From: Panopea generosa
Lineage: Eukaryota; Mollusca; Bivalvia; Adapedonta; Hiatellidae
Assembly: GCA_029582155.1 (NCBI GenBank)
Contig: CM055899.1
Coordinates: 82,526,556-82,590,555 of the forward strand
DNA: 64,000 bases
Direction: 5' to 3'
Shown one piece after another: positions 24,403-34,990 of the stretch. The position numbers and the translations under genes are program-made. Below the pieces are notes generated by a model. The model saw nothing but the letters and a program-made list of their open reading frames with translations, was not told the origin of the DNA and ran no database searches. Every line of letters starts with the position of its first letter. Within the stretch, counting starts at the first letter, position 1.

Positions 24403-25800
24403 TTATACAGATCTGCAGATCGCACCCGTATAGTGCCTTTGTCCACACAATTGACTGATAAATTCTTGAAAGTGACAGAGGAATGAGCTTATTCCGCTAT
24501 TGGTAATGTTTAGTAATGTTCCCCGTAGTTTTGTGCTAGCATCGTGAATAGTTTCCTTGATAAGAGAATACTTATGCAATGCACTACCAAGATGATTATA
24601 TTTGACATCTTCCGGTATTGAATTGGTACCAAGCCTCCAGATCCTTTCACTTTTCTCAAAATCCGCTTTCGATTCATTATACACAACAACAGCACATTTA
24701 GCTGGTTTATACTCGAAACACTATTTCAACGAGTATAGATTACAAATGTCAAGCATTTTTTCTAGGCCATTTACCGAGAGTGAAACTAACACCATGTCAT
24801 CTGCTACGGTAGGGCAGCAAATATTCATGTTATACAGGCATAGCCCTTGTTTAGCTTTCTCTAGTTCTGTAATCAAACCATTTACGTATAATAAATACAG
24901 GGTAGGCGAGCTTTCTGGTACCTTGGGTGACGTCAAACAAGACCGAGACAAAAGACCGGTTCCGACCATAGCTTCTCATACTGCTATATAAATTCACAAA
25001 GCTTCTTAAAGTCAAGGTGTTAATGTCGCAATGAAGTTTATATGAAAGGCCACCGTGCCACTATCTATCAAAAGCCTGACGGCAGTCAATATAGCATACA
25101 AAAGCTCTGCTGTTGTTTTCATTAGCAAAAAGTATTATTTCACGATGGCTGAATGATGTCATAATACACCCAAGTTGTTTCTTGACCCCCCCCCCCCCCA
25201 CACACACACACCCCCTCCCTTTGTTGCAGACTGGGTTTAGATAGGATTTTGCTTTTCGAACGAAGTAAAGTATACTTTAATACAGTTTCAGTATGGAAGG
25301 CGTAAGAGTAAAAGCCCTGTAATTATTTGGATCGTCTTTCCTCTTTATACCACCTTTGTGAATAGTGACAATAACCCTCCGATTTAATTTTTTTGGAATG
25401 TGTCCAGATCTTTTCATTGCCGAATACAGACGCGAAAGAGCCCATGTGAGAGACTCACCACCGTGGATTAAATGTTCGTAATATACGTTATCGAACCCGC
25501 ACATTTTCCTCGTTGACAGGATTGAAGTAATTCTTGGACAGTACCTGCTGATATTTTAACGGTCTCTGTAGAATTAGAAATATTAAGATTAGATTTAAAA
25601 TCATTTACACTTGAAACAATATTATCATTCCACGAAGAATCAAAGTCAGGACTTTCAGCTGGTAAATATAGTTTTTCAAAATAGGATTTCCACTGGTTGG
25701 TTATAACGTTTTGATCACGGTAGACTAAATCGTCAAATCTAATCTCATATCCCGCTTAAGTGTCGGTACCCTTTCGCTGATTTTATAATCCTCCAAAACT
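24403..25800 (-). pseudogene. LINE ORF2 reverse transcriptase, broken
   Basis: The 25,504-25,277 frame carries the RT entry blocks: HLIHGGESL, LNRRVIVTIHKGG and DPNNYRAFTLTPSILKLY (motif 1/2 region). A (C)n(CA)n tract at 25,186-25,216 lies between these blocks and motif A. Motif A (YIDCRQAFD, 25,067-25,087 with flanks) has both Asp residues and is followed by a TAG at 25,061-25,063. Motif B survives as VTQGTR near 24,920, where a frameshift occurs. Motif C is TVADDMVLVS (ADD codons 24,796-24,804), a Val variant of YADD. The thumb region (NHLGSALHKYSLIKETIHDA) continues to 24,403. Confidence 0.78.
25186..25216 (+). repeat. (C)14(AC)n microsatellite inside a LINE RT
   Basis: A run of C then AC units then CCCCCTCCC, embedded in the LINE reverse transcriptase between the entry blocks and motif A. 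Same compound type as 14221-14258. Confidence 0.93.
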
Positions 25801-26065
25801 GGTCTCGATTCATTTCGGCTAATCAGTCGGGCTCTTCATCCTGCTCTGCAAGAAACATTTGCACATGTTGTCTGTGAACACGACAGAAATCTCGCTTTGC
25901 TTGTTTATTGTCATCAAACGATTAAGATTCTATTGGCCTTCCCTCTAAAATTCTTTTAAATTTGTTTATGAAGAATCGAAAGGTTTGAATTCCAGTAGGG
26001 TTTTAAGAAATGTTTAAATGACCTCTTTTTGGTGCACTGTGAAGAAGCAGATATAATTGATTGAA

Positions 26066-27031
26066 CTATCCGTTCATATAACTTATCATCATTTGAGCAA
26101 GTTGTTTGGAAACGAGTGCAAAGTAAATCTTCTTAGTTTCTGACAGTGTCTCGGTAACAATGTTTTTTTCCTGGCTAATTTTAATCAAGTTTATACGAGA
26201 GCTTGTTTCAGCACTATGAGCATTAGCATGTCTATTTGTAAGCCGTATTACAGGAATAAGTAAAGAACAAATTATAGGTCGATGTCTTGATACATTTCGA
26301 CAGTTATCATTGATTATTTCACAATAGCTAATACAATCAACCTTTTCTATTGGTATACATAAATGGACAATTAATGTTCTAAATCTATTATCAAAAGACG
26401 CAAAGGAATTGTTTGCACCTGTACAGATAGGCATAGTATCAATAGCTATCAGATTTGTATCATGTAAGAAACTGATTACATATTTGCCCCTATAATTCTC
26501 AGAGTTGATTTGTATTTTAGAGTTTAAATCTCCCATAAACAGGACTGTACCATTTTCCAAATAAAGACTCCATAAATTATAAATCTTATCAATATAATCC
26601 CTGAACGTATCAATGGGATAATTGCTACACGGTTGATACGGTTGAAATATGTATATATATATTTATCATTTTTTTATTTGATATTGTATACCTACAATAC
26701 GATCTTCATCAATATTTAATGGTGTGATAATATTATCGCGTTTAGCATGCCATACCAAGGCAACGCCCTATTTTCCCACTTTTGTGGTAGTTTTATATTT
26801 ACAGTCATTATCAGCAATGGAAACAGATTTGTATTTAGTGTTAATTAAGTCTTTAAACGATAAATTAATATCGTATAACCAATGTTCATTTATACCACAA
26901 ATGTCTACATCACGGCTTTCGAAAATATTGCTCAGGTATGTGCTTCTCGACATTAGACTAGAAACATTCCTAGTAAGAAAGTTTAGCTTTATATTGTCAA
27001 CCATTATGCTAACAATAAGACAATTGCACAA
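26066..27031 (-). pseudogene. LINE ORF2 endonuclease (APE type)
   Basis: The probable start is the Met of MVDNIKLNFLTRNVSSL at about 27,004. Block 1 keeps the Asn of the usual WN-x-R-GL (TRNVSSL, Trp lost). DICGINEHWL keeps the catalytic Glu. A frame break near 26,768 is followed by VGIQY/IYIFQPYQPCSN-like sequence and a long frame (26,560-26,066) containing LFMGDLNSK (catalytic Asp/Asn) and NNSFASFDNRFRTLIVHL. The last block reads SRHRPI instead of the canonical SDHRP, so the catalytic Asp is apparently Arg, though the His remains. It would nick the target to prime reverse transcription; this copy is probably inactive. Confidence 0.7.
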
Positions 27032-28140
27032 AAACGCTACTTTTATACTTGACTGCGTTTACATTATGAAATGATTTACACCTGTAGTATAGTTTATCAA
27101 TAACAAGTTCTGAGTAGATGTTATAGTCATTAACATCGTTGCGGTAAATGTCTCCATTGTACTGTCTTACTATATCGGAATCGGACCACTCTGATCTGTA
27201 TCCCCTCTGATGATGGTACTGATTCTTACCATCATGTAACCTCTTTTCACGAGCACGAGCCTGTGACGCTCGTGATAACCAAGGTTTACACGTAACTTCC
27301 GGTGGCCAAAAGCCAGGATGTAGTAGTTTGTCACTGTTTCCATCTACCTCAACATTTAAGCGAATTATAACATTGTCTAGATTTCTTTTGCACGGGAAGA
27401 TCCTGATCAAGGTAGTTTTAAGTCCTCTTTTATTCACAGAGGTTGCTATTTTATCTTCTGTAATTCCCGACTTGAAGCCTCCCAGATAAAAAACGCTTTG
27501 TTTGTTTTCTCCGATAAGGAGTCAACTCTTCTTCATACACGAAAGCAATGTGTTCGTTCTCTTCACGTTGTGTTCTTTGCACAGGAATACATTCCTCATT
27601 TGTTGAACTGGGAGGACCAATGTATCGATTTTTTTTGTAAATTATATGGACTGGGATTCCTGATGCTTCCGTGGAGATTTTTGTATCGGTGTATCCATTT
27701 TTTTCACCTGCCTTCAAGATCTATTAAAAGTGTGATCATCGCACTGCACCCTGACGACCATGACGATTTAGACACGTATTTGAACTGACACAGACTTGCA
27801 GCACACAGTACCAGCAAGGAAACACTCAATTCAGGTCAGAGACTGGCAAAATGTGACTCTTTGACGGAGTAACGGTATTTCCGAATGATTCGTACGATTC
27901 ACAACACCGAACTCAAACAGCGCTGCTATATCATTAAACTTAGAATCCTTAGTTTCGGCTTGTGGACATATTTTTGCTGTCTCAACAGCAATAATTCCGG
28001 TTTAATCAAGAAATGACTCGACATTATCAAGGCGCAAGCTTACATTGTCAATGTCCTTTTTAACTAATTCGAACTTTTCTGGTTGTTTTTTCCACCATAG
28101 GGGTATATGTCGCTTTCAATTCCGTATTGTCTCCAATCAT
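27009..28140 (-). pseudogene. LINE ORF1 (RNA-binding protein), frame-broken
   Basis: The upstream part (28,100-27,950) contains a charged amphipathic stretch KKDIDNVSLRLDNVE, as in an ORF1 coiled coil, followed by stops and frame changes. The 27,717-27,009 region spans two frames. The RRM-like domain begins FYLGGFKSGITEDKIATS, passes through RIFPCKRNLDNVIIRLNV and ends with GFWPPEVTCKPWLSR (FWP at about 27,302-27,314), the same C-terminal signature as the other LINE at 18.5 kb. A Lys/Arg/Gln-rich tail reads to the stop at 27,009, which overlaps or abuts the probable ORF2 start (MVDNIK, about 27,004), typical of ORF1/ORF2 coupling. Confidence 0.68.
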
Positions 28141-28234
28141 AAGGGAATAAGGTACTTTTAATATATATTGTTTGACTTGATCATCATAAAATGCCATAAT
28201 GCGGATCAAGTATTAGTGCACACTAAATGTGACT

Positions 28235-29105
28235 ACAGAGTTTAGTATAAGTTAATTTACAGAGTTTAGTGTTAGGTTATATACAGAGCTTTAAGTTAGT
28301 ATTAGGTAATTTACAGAGTATAGTGTTAGCTAATGGACTGAGTTAAGTGTTAGCCAATAACATAGTTTAGTGTTAGCCAATGTAAAGTATCTAGTGTAAG
28401 ATAATGTACAGAGTTTTGTTTTAGCAAATGTACTAAGTTAAGCGTTAGCTAATGTATAGAGTTTAGTGTAAGCCAATGTAAAGATTTGAGTGTTTGCTAA
28501 TATACAGAGTTAAGCGTTAGCTAATGATGGATTTTAGTGTTAGCTAATGTACATGGTTAGTGTGAGCTAAAGTACAGAGTTTAGGATTAGCTAATGTACA
28601 GAGTTTAGTGTTAGCCAATGTAAAGTGTTTAATGTTAGCTAATGTACAGAGATTCGTTTTAGCTTATGTACAAAGTTTAGCGTTAGCTAATGTGTAGAGT
28701 TTAGTGTTAGCCAATGTAAAGATTTTAGTGTTAGCTTATTTACAGTGTGAGTGTTTGCTAATGTAAAGAGTTTAGCGTTAGCTAATGACAGATTTTAGTG
28801 TTAGCTAATGTACATGGTTAGTGTAAGCTAAAGTACAGAGTTTAGTGTTAGTTAATGTACAGAGTTAAGTGTTAGCCAATGTATAGTGTTTAGTGTTAGC
28901 TAATGTACAGAGTTTCGTTTTAGCTTATGTACAAAGTTTAGAGTTAGCTAATGTGTAGAGTTTTGTGTTAGCCAATGTAAAGATTTTAGTGTTAGCTAAT
29001 GTACAGTGTTTAGTGTTAGCTCATGTACAGTGTTTAGTGTTAGCTAATGTACAGTGTTAGTGTTAGCTAATGTACAGAGTTTAGTGTAAGCTAGTGTACA
29101 GTATT
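28235..29105 (+). repeat. 24-bp satellite array, right block (~36 units)
   Basis: Same core as 22251-23065 (AATGTACAGAGTTTAGTGTTAGCT) in shorter pieces, same orientation. Subfamily variants such as CAGAGTTTCGTTTTAGCTTA, AGCTAATGTGTAGAG and GTGTAAGCTAAAGTACAG recur at about 280-bp spacing (for example about 28,655 and 28,910), so part of the block was copied as a multi-unit segment. Confidence 0.92.
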
Positions 29106-31189
29106 TCTTACTTATGACAAACACTTATCTTACCTTTTTTATAGTTCATATGAATAATAATCTACAATCTGAATTAATGATGTTGATTTGAGTATTAGAT
29201 TCTGTTACAAATTTTGTCTCTTTTAGGATTAGTATGCATTGTGATTGACATGCTATCATCGCCAATTTCATATTTTTATGTCATTTCACTTCGTTTTAAT
29301 TCCAGCTTTTCTAACTTAAGAGTCTAATCTTAATTTCAGAAGATCAAAAAATAATGAGATGACACAAGTCTTCCATTGCGTATTGGATTAATAACATAAC
29401 ATGCTTTTCATCTTAAACGAAGTTTTTAAGGTTATAAAACACTATTTTTATGGGAAAATTATTATACATGTTGTTTAGGATTCCATATAACACACGTCCG
29501 AACATCCGCGTGCACGTCCGCACGCACGCAAGCACATACGAAAAAAACTAAGCTGCATTTTATTTAGTTTTACCCAAAAATGTTACGGCTTTTTAATGAT
29601 TTTTATGAAAACAAACACGCGTTAACACACAATAAATATTGAAACATCATGCACTGCTAGCCAAAACGTAAGGGAGAGTGTTGGATGGGGCTGGTGGTGA
29701 TACGGATTCCTTATATTTAAACACCAAATGCTGAATTTTAGTGATACTTAGGATTACAATATGGATGTCAATCATATATTTTTAACAGTAACCAAAATAT
29801 TAGAAGGAGGTAAAACGTATATGCTGCACAGTCCTCAACCTGATAATTGATCGGATTTTGATGGAGGTGCTCCCACTGCCACCCATCATCCCGGCTCCTA
29901 TACACATGGTATCAACAGATGAATCACAGAGGTTTTTATAAATGAGGATGAAGGCCAATTTCGCCAATACGTAACAGGTTATATTTGACAACAAGTATTT
30001 TTCGTGTAGAAACTCTCAACTTTCAGATGCATGAATACCATTGACGTAAAACTCCGATTCTTCAGCAAGTGACTACTGATTGGACTGAAACTAAAACATC
30101 ATCTGTGATAAGTAAGTGATCTTGAGGCCACGGCAAAGAGATTTTAACGATTTATACATGCATACATTAAATAAAGAAATAAATACAAATAAAGCAAAAC
30201 AAAGATGCAAAAGTTTTATTCCAATCATTTCGCTCTTTCTTTCATTATATAATCAAAATGTATTATACAGTCAATTTACATCTTTGGATTACGGCACGGC
30301 AATTTTCAATAAATATACCGGGGTCCCCCTACTGATGAACAATTTATTTATTTGCTGTGTTCACCGTGCTAAGACACTAGCGATATACATATTAACGATA
30401 ATTATATAATATATTGTCATGTATAGCACCGATATTGCTATTTAGAAGAATTCGTTTCAGGCAGAAAAGAGGTTAAGTATCGTTTTTCCATCATGATCGC
30501 TACAAGATCATAAATTTATGCCTCATATTAAACAAATCTGTTTGACCACTCTAATTCCATAGTTCCAACATATATAGTTGCAACCCTTAATCAAATTTGA
30601 TATAATTATTTATCCAGATATCCTTAACTACACATTGCAGTGCGCCGACATTGACCTCACAGGTAAGGGAGAAAAATCATGAAAACTTTTATTTAGACGA
30701 TAAAAGGTTTTACCTGCATTTACTGCTATTTCGAACAAGAATAAACCTTCGCATTGGCATATTTTGGCGATGTTTAAATGGTATCTTTTGATCTTTAGGG
30801 TGAATAAACTATTTACCAATTGCCTATAATATTTTAAGTCACACTATTTGCCAGTTTACTTGAGGGAGGACGGTAGTTCTATTCAGATTCATTCTAAGGC
30901 CTCCCTTCACCAACAAAACAACTGGATATAGCGTATGAGTTGAAAAGGTGTTCAAGGCAGTATATATCAGGATGTTTCAAATCATTGAAATTAAAATTGT
31001 CCAATATATCAGTCTCAATATACTCACTGAGCTTGTATTGCCGTGAATATATCTATTTAAGAATTCAATAATTTAGTATTATATTAAAATGGGAGTTCCT
31101 AAGTTGACTAACGTACCCGGGTAAGACGTTAAATTTGTTTTATCTTATCTCAAATCAGCAAATATGGTCATATGAATGGATTTACATAT
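29106..31189. other. AT-rich unique DNA
   Basis: No supported gene. A short CpG-rich alternating stretch (29,493-29,540, ACGTCCGCACGCACG type) is the only unusual composition. Open frames at 29,800-30,409 and 30,628-30,819 have no recognisable content. Confidence 0.45.
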
Positions 31190-32330
31190 ATGAATACATT
31201 TAGAGTGTTGGCTGCGGTTATAGTGTTGGCTGTGGTTATAGTATTGGCTGCGGTTAGAGAGTTGGCTGCGGTTAGAGTGTTGGCTGTGTTAAGAGTGTTG
31301 GCTGAGGTTATAGTGTTGGCTGTGGTTATAGTGTTGACGGTGATTAGAGTGTAAGCTGTGCTGTGGTTAGGGTGTTGACTGTGGTTATAGTGTTGGCTGT
31401 GGTTAAAGTGTTGGCTGCTGTTAGAGTGTTGGCTGCGGTTAGAGTGTTGGCTGCGGTTATAGTATTGGCTGCAGTTATAGTGTTGGCTGCGGTTATAGTA
31501 TTGGCTGCGGTTATAGTGTTGGGTGCGGTTAGAGTGTTGGCTGCAGTTATAGTGTTGGCTGCGGTTATAGTGTCGGCTGCTGTAATAGTGTCGGCTGCGG
31601 TAAGGGTGTCGGCTGCAGTTAGAGTGTCTGCTGCGGTTATAGTATCGGCTGCGGTTAGAGTGTCGGCTGCGGTTAGAGTGTTGGCTGCGGTTTTAGTATT
31701 TGCTGCGGTTAGAGTGTCGGCTGCGGTTGGAGTGTCGGCTGCGGTTTGAGTGTTGGCTGCGTTTAGAGTGTTGGCTGTGGTTAGAGTGTGTGCTGCGGTT
31801 AGAGAGTTGACTGCGGTTAGAGTGTTGGCTGCGGTTAGAGTGTTGGCTGTGGTTTGAGTGTTGGCTGCAGTTATAGTGTTGGCTGTGGTTTGAGTGTATG
31901 CTTTGGTAAGAGAATTGGCTGTGGTTAGAGTGTTGGCTGCGGTAAGAGTGTTGGCTGCGGTTAGTGTGTTGGCTGTGGTTTGAGTGTTGGCTGTGGTAAG
32001 AGTATTGGCTGCTGTTATAGTGTTGGCTGTGGTTTGAGTGTTGGCTGCTGTTAAAGTGTTGGCTGCGGTTAGTGTGTTGGCTGTGGTTAGAGTATTGGCT
32101 GTGGTAAGAGTATTGGCAGCTGTTAGAGTGTTGGCTGCGGTTATAGTGTTGGCTGTGGTTGGAGTGTTGGCTGCTGTTATAGTGTCGGCTGTGGTTGGAG
32201 TGTTGGCTGCTGTTATAGTGTTGGCTGTGGTTAGAGTGTTGGCTGCGGTTATAATGTTGGCTGTGGTTTGAGTGTTGGCTGTGGGTTTTAGTGTTGGCTG
32301 TGGTTTGAGTGTTGGTTGTGGCTAGAGATT
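31190..32330 (+). repeat. 18-bp minisatellite (~63 units), SINE D-arm-like core
   Basis: Unit GGTTAGAGTGTTGGCTGC repeats almost without interruption. The period is 18, so one frame encodes VLAAVR/VLAAVI hexapeptides for long stretches (31363-31749, 32038-32271), but stops split it, no signal or conserved flank exists and substitutions are spread over all codon positions. I regard it as non-coding. The 14-mer GGTTAGAGTGTTGG is identical to the D-arm of the SINE at 4366-4379 (minus strand), and the array passes into a SINE-like tail at 32,310-32,460. Confidence 0.9.
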
Positions 32331-32460
32331 GCGGGTTTAATCACCAGCTCGATCCGATGACCTCTCAAAGACAACTATCAGTACTGGTTCTACTTCAGGC
32401 TGGAGTGCAGTTCAAACTGGCTCTGAGCTTACACCCAGTCGAGCTAAAATAAACTACTAT
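32310..32460 (+). mobile_element. SINE tail adjoining the minisatellite
   Basis: After the last minisatellite units, GGCTAGAGATTGCGGGTTTAATC looks like D-arm followed by a B-box (in two pieces: GGCTAGAG, then GCGGGTTTAATC). It continues into CAGCTCGATCCGATGACC and TCTCAAAGACAACTATCA. The body matches 44,386-44,425 (CAGCTGGATTCGATGCC, TTTCAAAGAACAACAATCAA). This supports one SINE family with a shared body. Confidence 0.5.
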
Positions 32461-32555
32461 AAACTAATAAAACTGTTAAAGCTATGATGCATCTCCACCA
32501 TTTGTTTACAGTCCAAATGTCATGTTTACATTTTTGGGTCCAGGACTGCAAGCAA

Positions 32556-32640
32556 ATGTAGTTCGATTCCGGTGGTCAAGTAGTAGAAGGTTTGTCTCCG
32601 AATCGACACACTGGTTGGTGCCGGGTTTATTTCCTTACAA
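32556..32640 (+). mobile_element. tRNA-like SINE fragment
   Basis: GTTCGATTCCGG is a good B-box. It is followed by GTGGTCAAGTAGTAGAAGG, a D-arm-like sequence, and then CCGGGTTTATTTCC, a weak second T-arm. Two tRNA-like units may be joined head to tail. No functional tRNA can be folded. Confidence 0.35.
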
Positions 32641-33319
32641 TCTGTCATTGAGCATTTCACTAAATCTTTATTGCTTTGTAATAATTCTTACCGAAGATCT
32701 GCTTAAGTGATAGCCTTGGACGTTTTCACATTTTTTTAAAATAATTTTTGTAAAAAAAACATTCAGTGATCTTAGATGGTATGGAGACTCTTTGTTTCCA
32801 AAATACAAACATGAAATTCTCAAGTTTACATGTTTATATTTAACATAGATATGCTTGCTTTATGTCTGGTGTAAGGTTTAATCATGTATCTTTTAATTAA
32901 AAAAAAGTATTACAATTCTTCCATGTTTCATCCCGGGATGAATATTACTGTTTCAGGTTATGTCAAAAGTATTCAGTGCTTTAAACCAGAACTTAATGTA
33001 TGAGTGTTATAAGGTACCAAGTGCATAAGCAACATGAAGGCTTTTGTATCTTATTGCACCAATAAAGCGACATTTATGAATGATTCATGTCCTAAAATGA
33101 CTTAGCCGAAATGTTACCACTACGAGTATTGGTGATATTTTCGTAGTTGTTTCTTCAACTTTGTTATGTTCGAGCGCTTCTGGTTGTTGAGGACGAAAAA
33201 CACAACCGACTGTCTAGTTACCATTTTTGACGTCATGAAATGAAAAAATTCGTTTTGTAAATATCCGAATGCCACTCGAATTTGAATAAATCCAACGGCG
33301 AAATTAAACCCCGAAATTG
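32641..33319. other. AT-rich DNA left of the gypsy fragment
   Basis: No gag, protease or reverse transcriptase motif is visible in any frame, so the gypsy element is truncated on its 5' side or too decayed to read. Confidence 0.4.
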
Positions 33320-33560
33320 AAAGTAACAGAAAGTAAAGTGGTATATTTCTTTGAATCACCAAATCAAAATAAACAAATACAGATTTGATCATTAGCAATA
33401 TCAGCATATAACACGAAGAATGAATTTATCGAAGGTCGTAAAAATGTTTCCGCAGATTTATTGCCAAGAATACCAGAATCAGAAGCGTTAGCAGTAGGTT
33501 CTAGTAAGGAGATAACATTAGAAGATGTAAATGACAAGAGTTTTCAGATAAACAAATAAA
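33320..33560 (+). pseudogene. Gypsy RNase H C-terminus
   Basis: In one frame the sequence reads YFFESPNQNKQIQI, then TGA where Trp is expected, then SLAISAYNTKNEFIEGRKN, then VSADLLPRIPE. The last block is the usual N-x-x-ADLLSR end of gypsy RNase H, with Ser replaced by Pro. The frame ends at a stop at 33,557-33,559 and resumes one base shifted (about DTRVYTAVDLNLRQSP). RNase H removes the RNA template during reverse transcription. The start of the domain is not recognisable. Confidence 0.68.
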
Positions 33561-33779
33561 CACAAATCAGTTAGACACAAGGGTGTATACTGCTGTTGAT
33601 TTAAACCTGAGACAATCACCGACAGAACGTGTCAAAACATTCAAGTCTTTCAACATAGTCACTGAACAATCGAAATATGATGTAATAATAGGTCAATTGA
33701 ATACTGGTTAAACGGTAAAAAAAGTCCTGAATATTTACATAATTTTAGATAATTTATTGTATTACATATATGATGTAAA

Positions 33780-34990
33780 TAAATCACCAAACTAAGGTTA
33801 TTCATTAGTAATCATTTGAGGGCTGATGTCATGGATCAATTTCATCTAGCTAATGGACATATGGGGGGGGGGGGGGGGGGGTAAATGTTTTGACACCATC
33901 AAGATAAAATATTACTGGTCAAATATGTTTAAGGATCTTTGTGATCTTTGTGATAACGTAGGGAGTTGTCTTATAAGAAAGGAAAGAAATCTTAAGGCGA
34001 TTGAAGCACCACTTCAAGACACAGACCAGCAAACGTTCCCTTTTGCTAAAATTGCAATGGACATTTGTGGTCCTTGCCAGTCTAACAACAAATACAATTT
34101 AAGTTTTATGGACTTATACAGTGGTTGGCCTTAAGCTTTTCCACTGAGCGATAAAAGCACAGATTCAATCAGTCATATAATAATTCAGGAGATAATTGCA
34201 ATGAATTCAACGCCTTTTGTACTTTTATCGGAAAACGGAACCGATTTTCTTAATCGTTCTGTCCAAGAAATACTGGGAGCACTAAACATTCACTATGTTA
34301 AATAGTTTTTTTATCACCAAACGGTAAGATATCATCGAGTTCTTAAAGATGTTCTTGTAAAATTAGTCCGTTGAAACACGAGTAGGTGGGACCTGTATTT
34401 ACCACACGTTTTAAGTGCATTCAGGTTTAACGTCAGTGAAGCGACCGGGCTAACTCCATTTGTATTGTTGTATAATAGATATCCAACACTGCCTCTCGAT
34501 AATCTGTTGAGCCCAAGGCTCATATATCTTTGTGAAGATGTTCATAAGATTTTATTAGAACAACAACATAAAGCATTTACGTGTGTACATAAAAAATTTC
34601 AGAAAGCCTAAATCTAACAATACCAACAGGTCAGAAGTTTCGCTTAAAATAGGAGACGCGGTATTTTATAAAAACACAAAGAGTTCAAAGTAAGATACAA
34701 ACTGGAATGCATTTTACAGAAATTTTGAAGAAATATTTCCTGTTACTTTCATAATACGTAATCAATTAACTTGGTCAACTACAAAAAAAACATGCGTCAC
34801 AGTTAATTAAAGTCAATGTTGACGAATGGGGCATTCAAGAGGCTCAAACAAGTCACCAACCAATACGGAAACTATATTGGGTTGCACCGCCAGTTAGTTC
34901 TGACTCAGAAACAGATTATGAAGTCCCAATAGAATCACCAGTAAAGCGTCTTACATAAAGCTATAGAAACCAAAGATTAAATTCCAGTGA
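33780..34990 (+). pseudogene. Gypsy integrase, broken
   Basis: The zinc-binding region shows QFHLANGHMG (the two His) in one frame. A run of 19 G (33,863-33,881) then shifts the frame, and KCFDTIKIKYYWSNMFKD continues in the frame open to 34,131; the Cys pair is degenerate (NVGSC). The core begins IAMDICGPC, with the first catalytic Asp. The segment WP-stop-AFPL has TAA at 34,132-34,134 where the family has Glu. The second catalytic Asp (usual SDNG) is Glu (LLSENGTDF, about 34,216-34,245), and the Glu block is lost among stops near 34,310. A tail with TPFVLLYNRYPTLPLDN and EQQHKAF is typical after the core. Confidence 0.78.
33863..33881 (+). repeat. 19-base poly-G tract in the integrase
   Basis: Homopolymer G located exactly at the Gly after GHM in the zinc-binding region. 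It changes the reading frame between its two sides. Length may be unreliable in the assembly. Confidence 0.95.

Larger units (their letters stand above)
24403..28200 (-). mobile_element. Decayed LINE with ORF1, endonuclease and RT
   Basis: Minus-strand order: coiled-coil and ORF1 (about 28,140-27,009), ORF2 endonuclease (27,031-26,066), reverse transcriptase (about 25,800-24,403). This is the classic two-ORF APE-type LINE layout (CR1/L2-like by motif style, clade not certain). The 3' end after the RT thumb region is missing or unrecognisable. The 5' end abuts the right 24-bp satellite block (28,235). At least one in-frame stop, one RT frameshift and an inserted simple-sequence tract show it is inactive. 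Confidence 0.78.
33320..34990 (+). mobile_element. Ty3/gypsy retrotransposon remnant (RNase H to integrase)
   Basis: The plus strand carries, in order, the C-terminal end of RNase H, the HHCC zinc-binding region, the integrase core and a post-core tail. No 5' LTR, gag, protease or RT was found, and no 3' LTR could be paired because only one side is present. Frameshifts, stops and a 19-G tract break the frame. The style (NKQIQI...ADLLPRIP, YYWSNM, DICGP) is that of invertebrate gypsy elements. Confidence 0.78.

Noticed and set aside
26724-27074. 116-codon plus-strand frame
   Set aside because: It is the antisense shadow of the LINE endonuclease read on the minus strand.
31363-31749. 128-codon hydrophobic VLAAVR/VLAAVI repeat protein
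   Set aside because: It is the direct result of an 18-bp minisatellite; the frame is cut by stops several times along the array and has no gene context.
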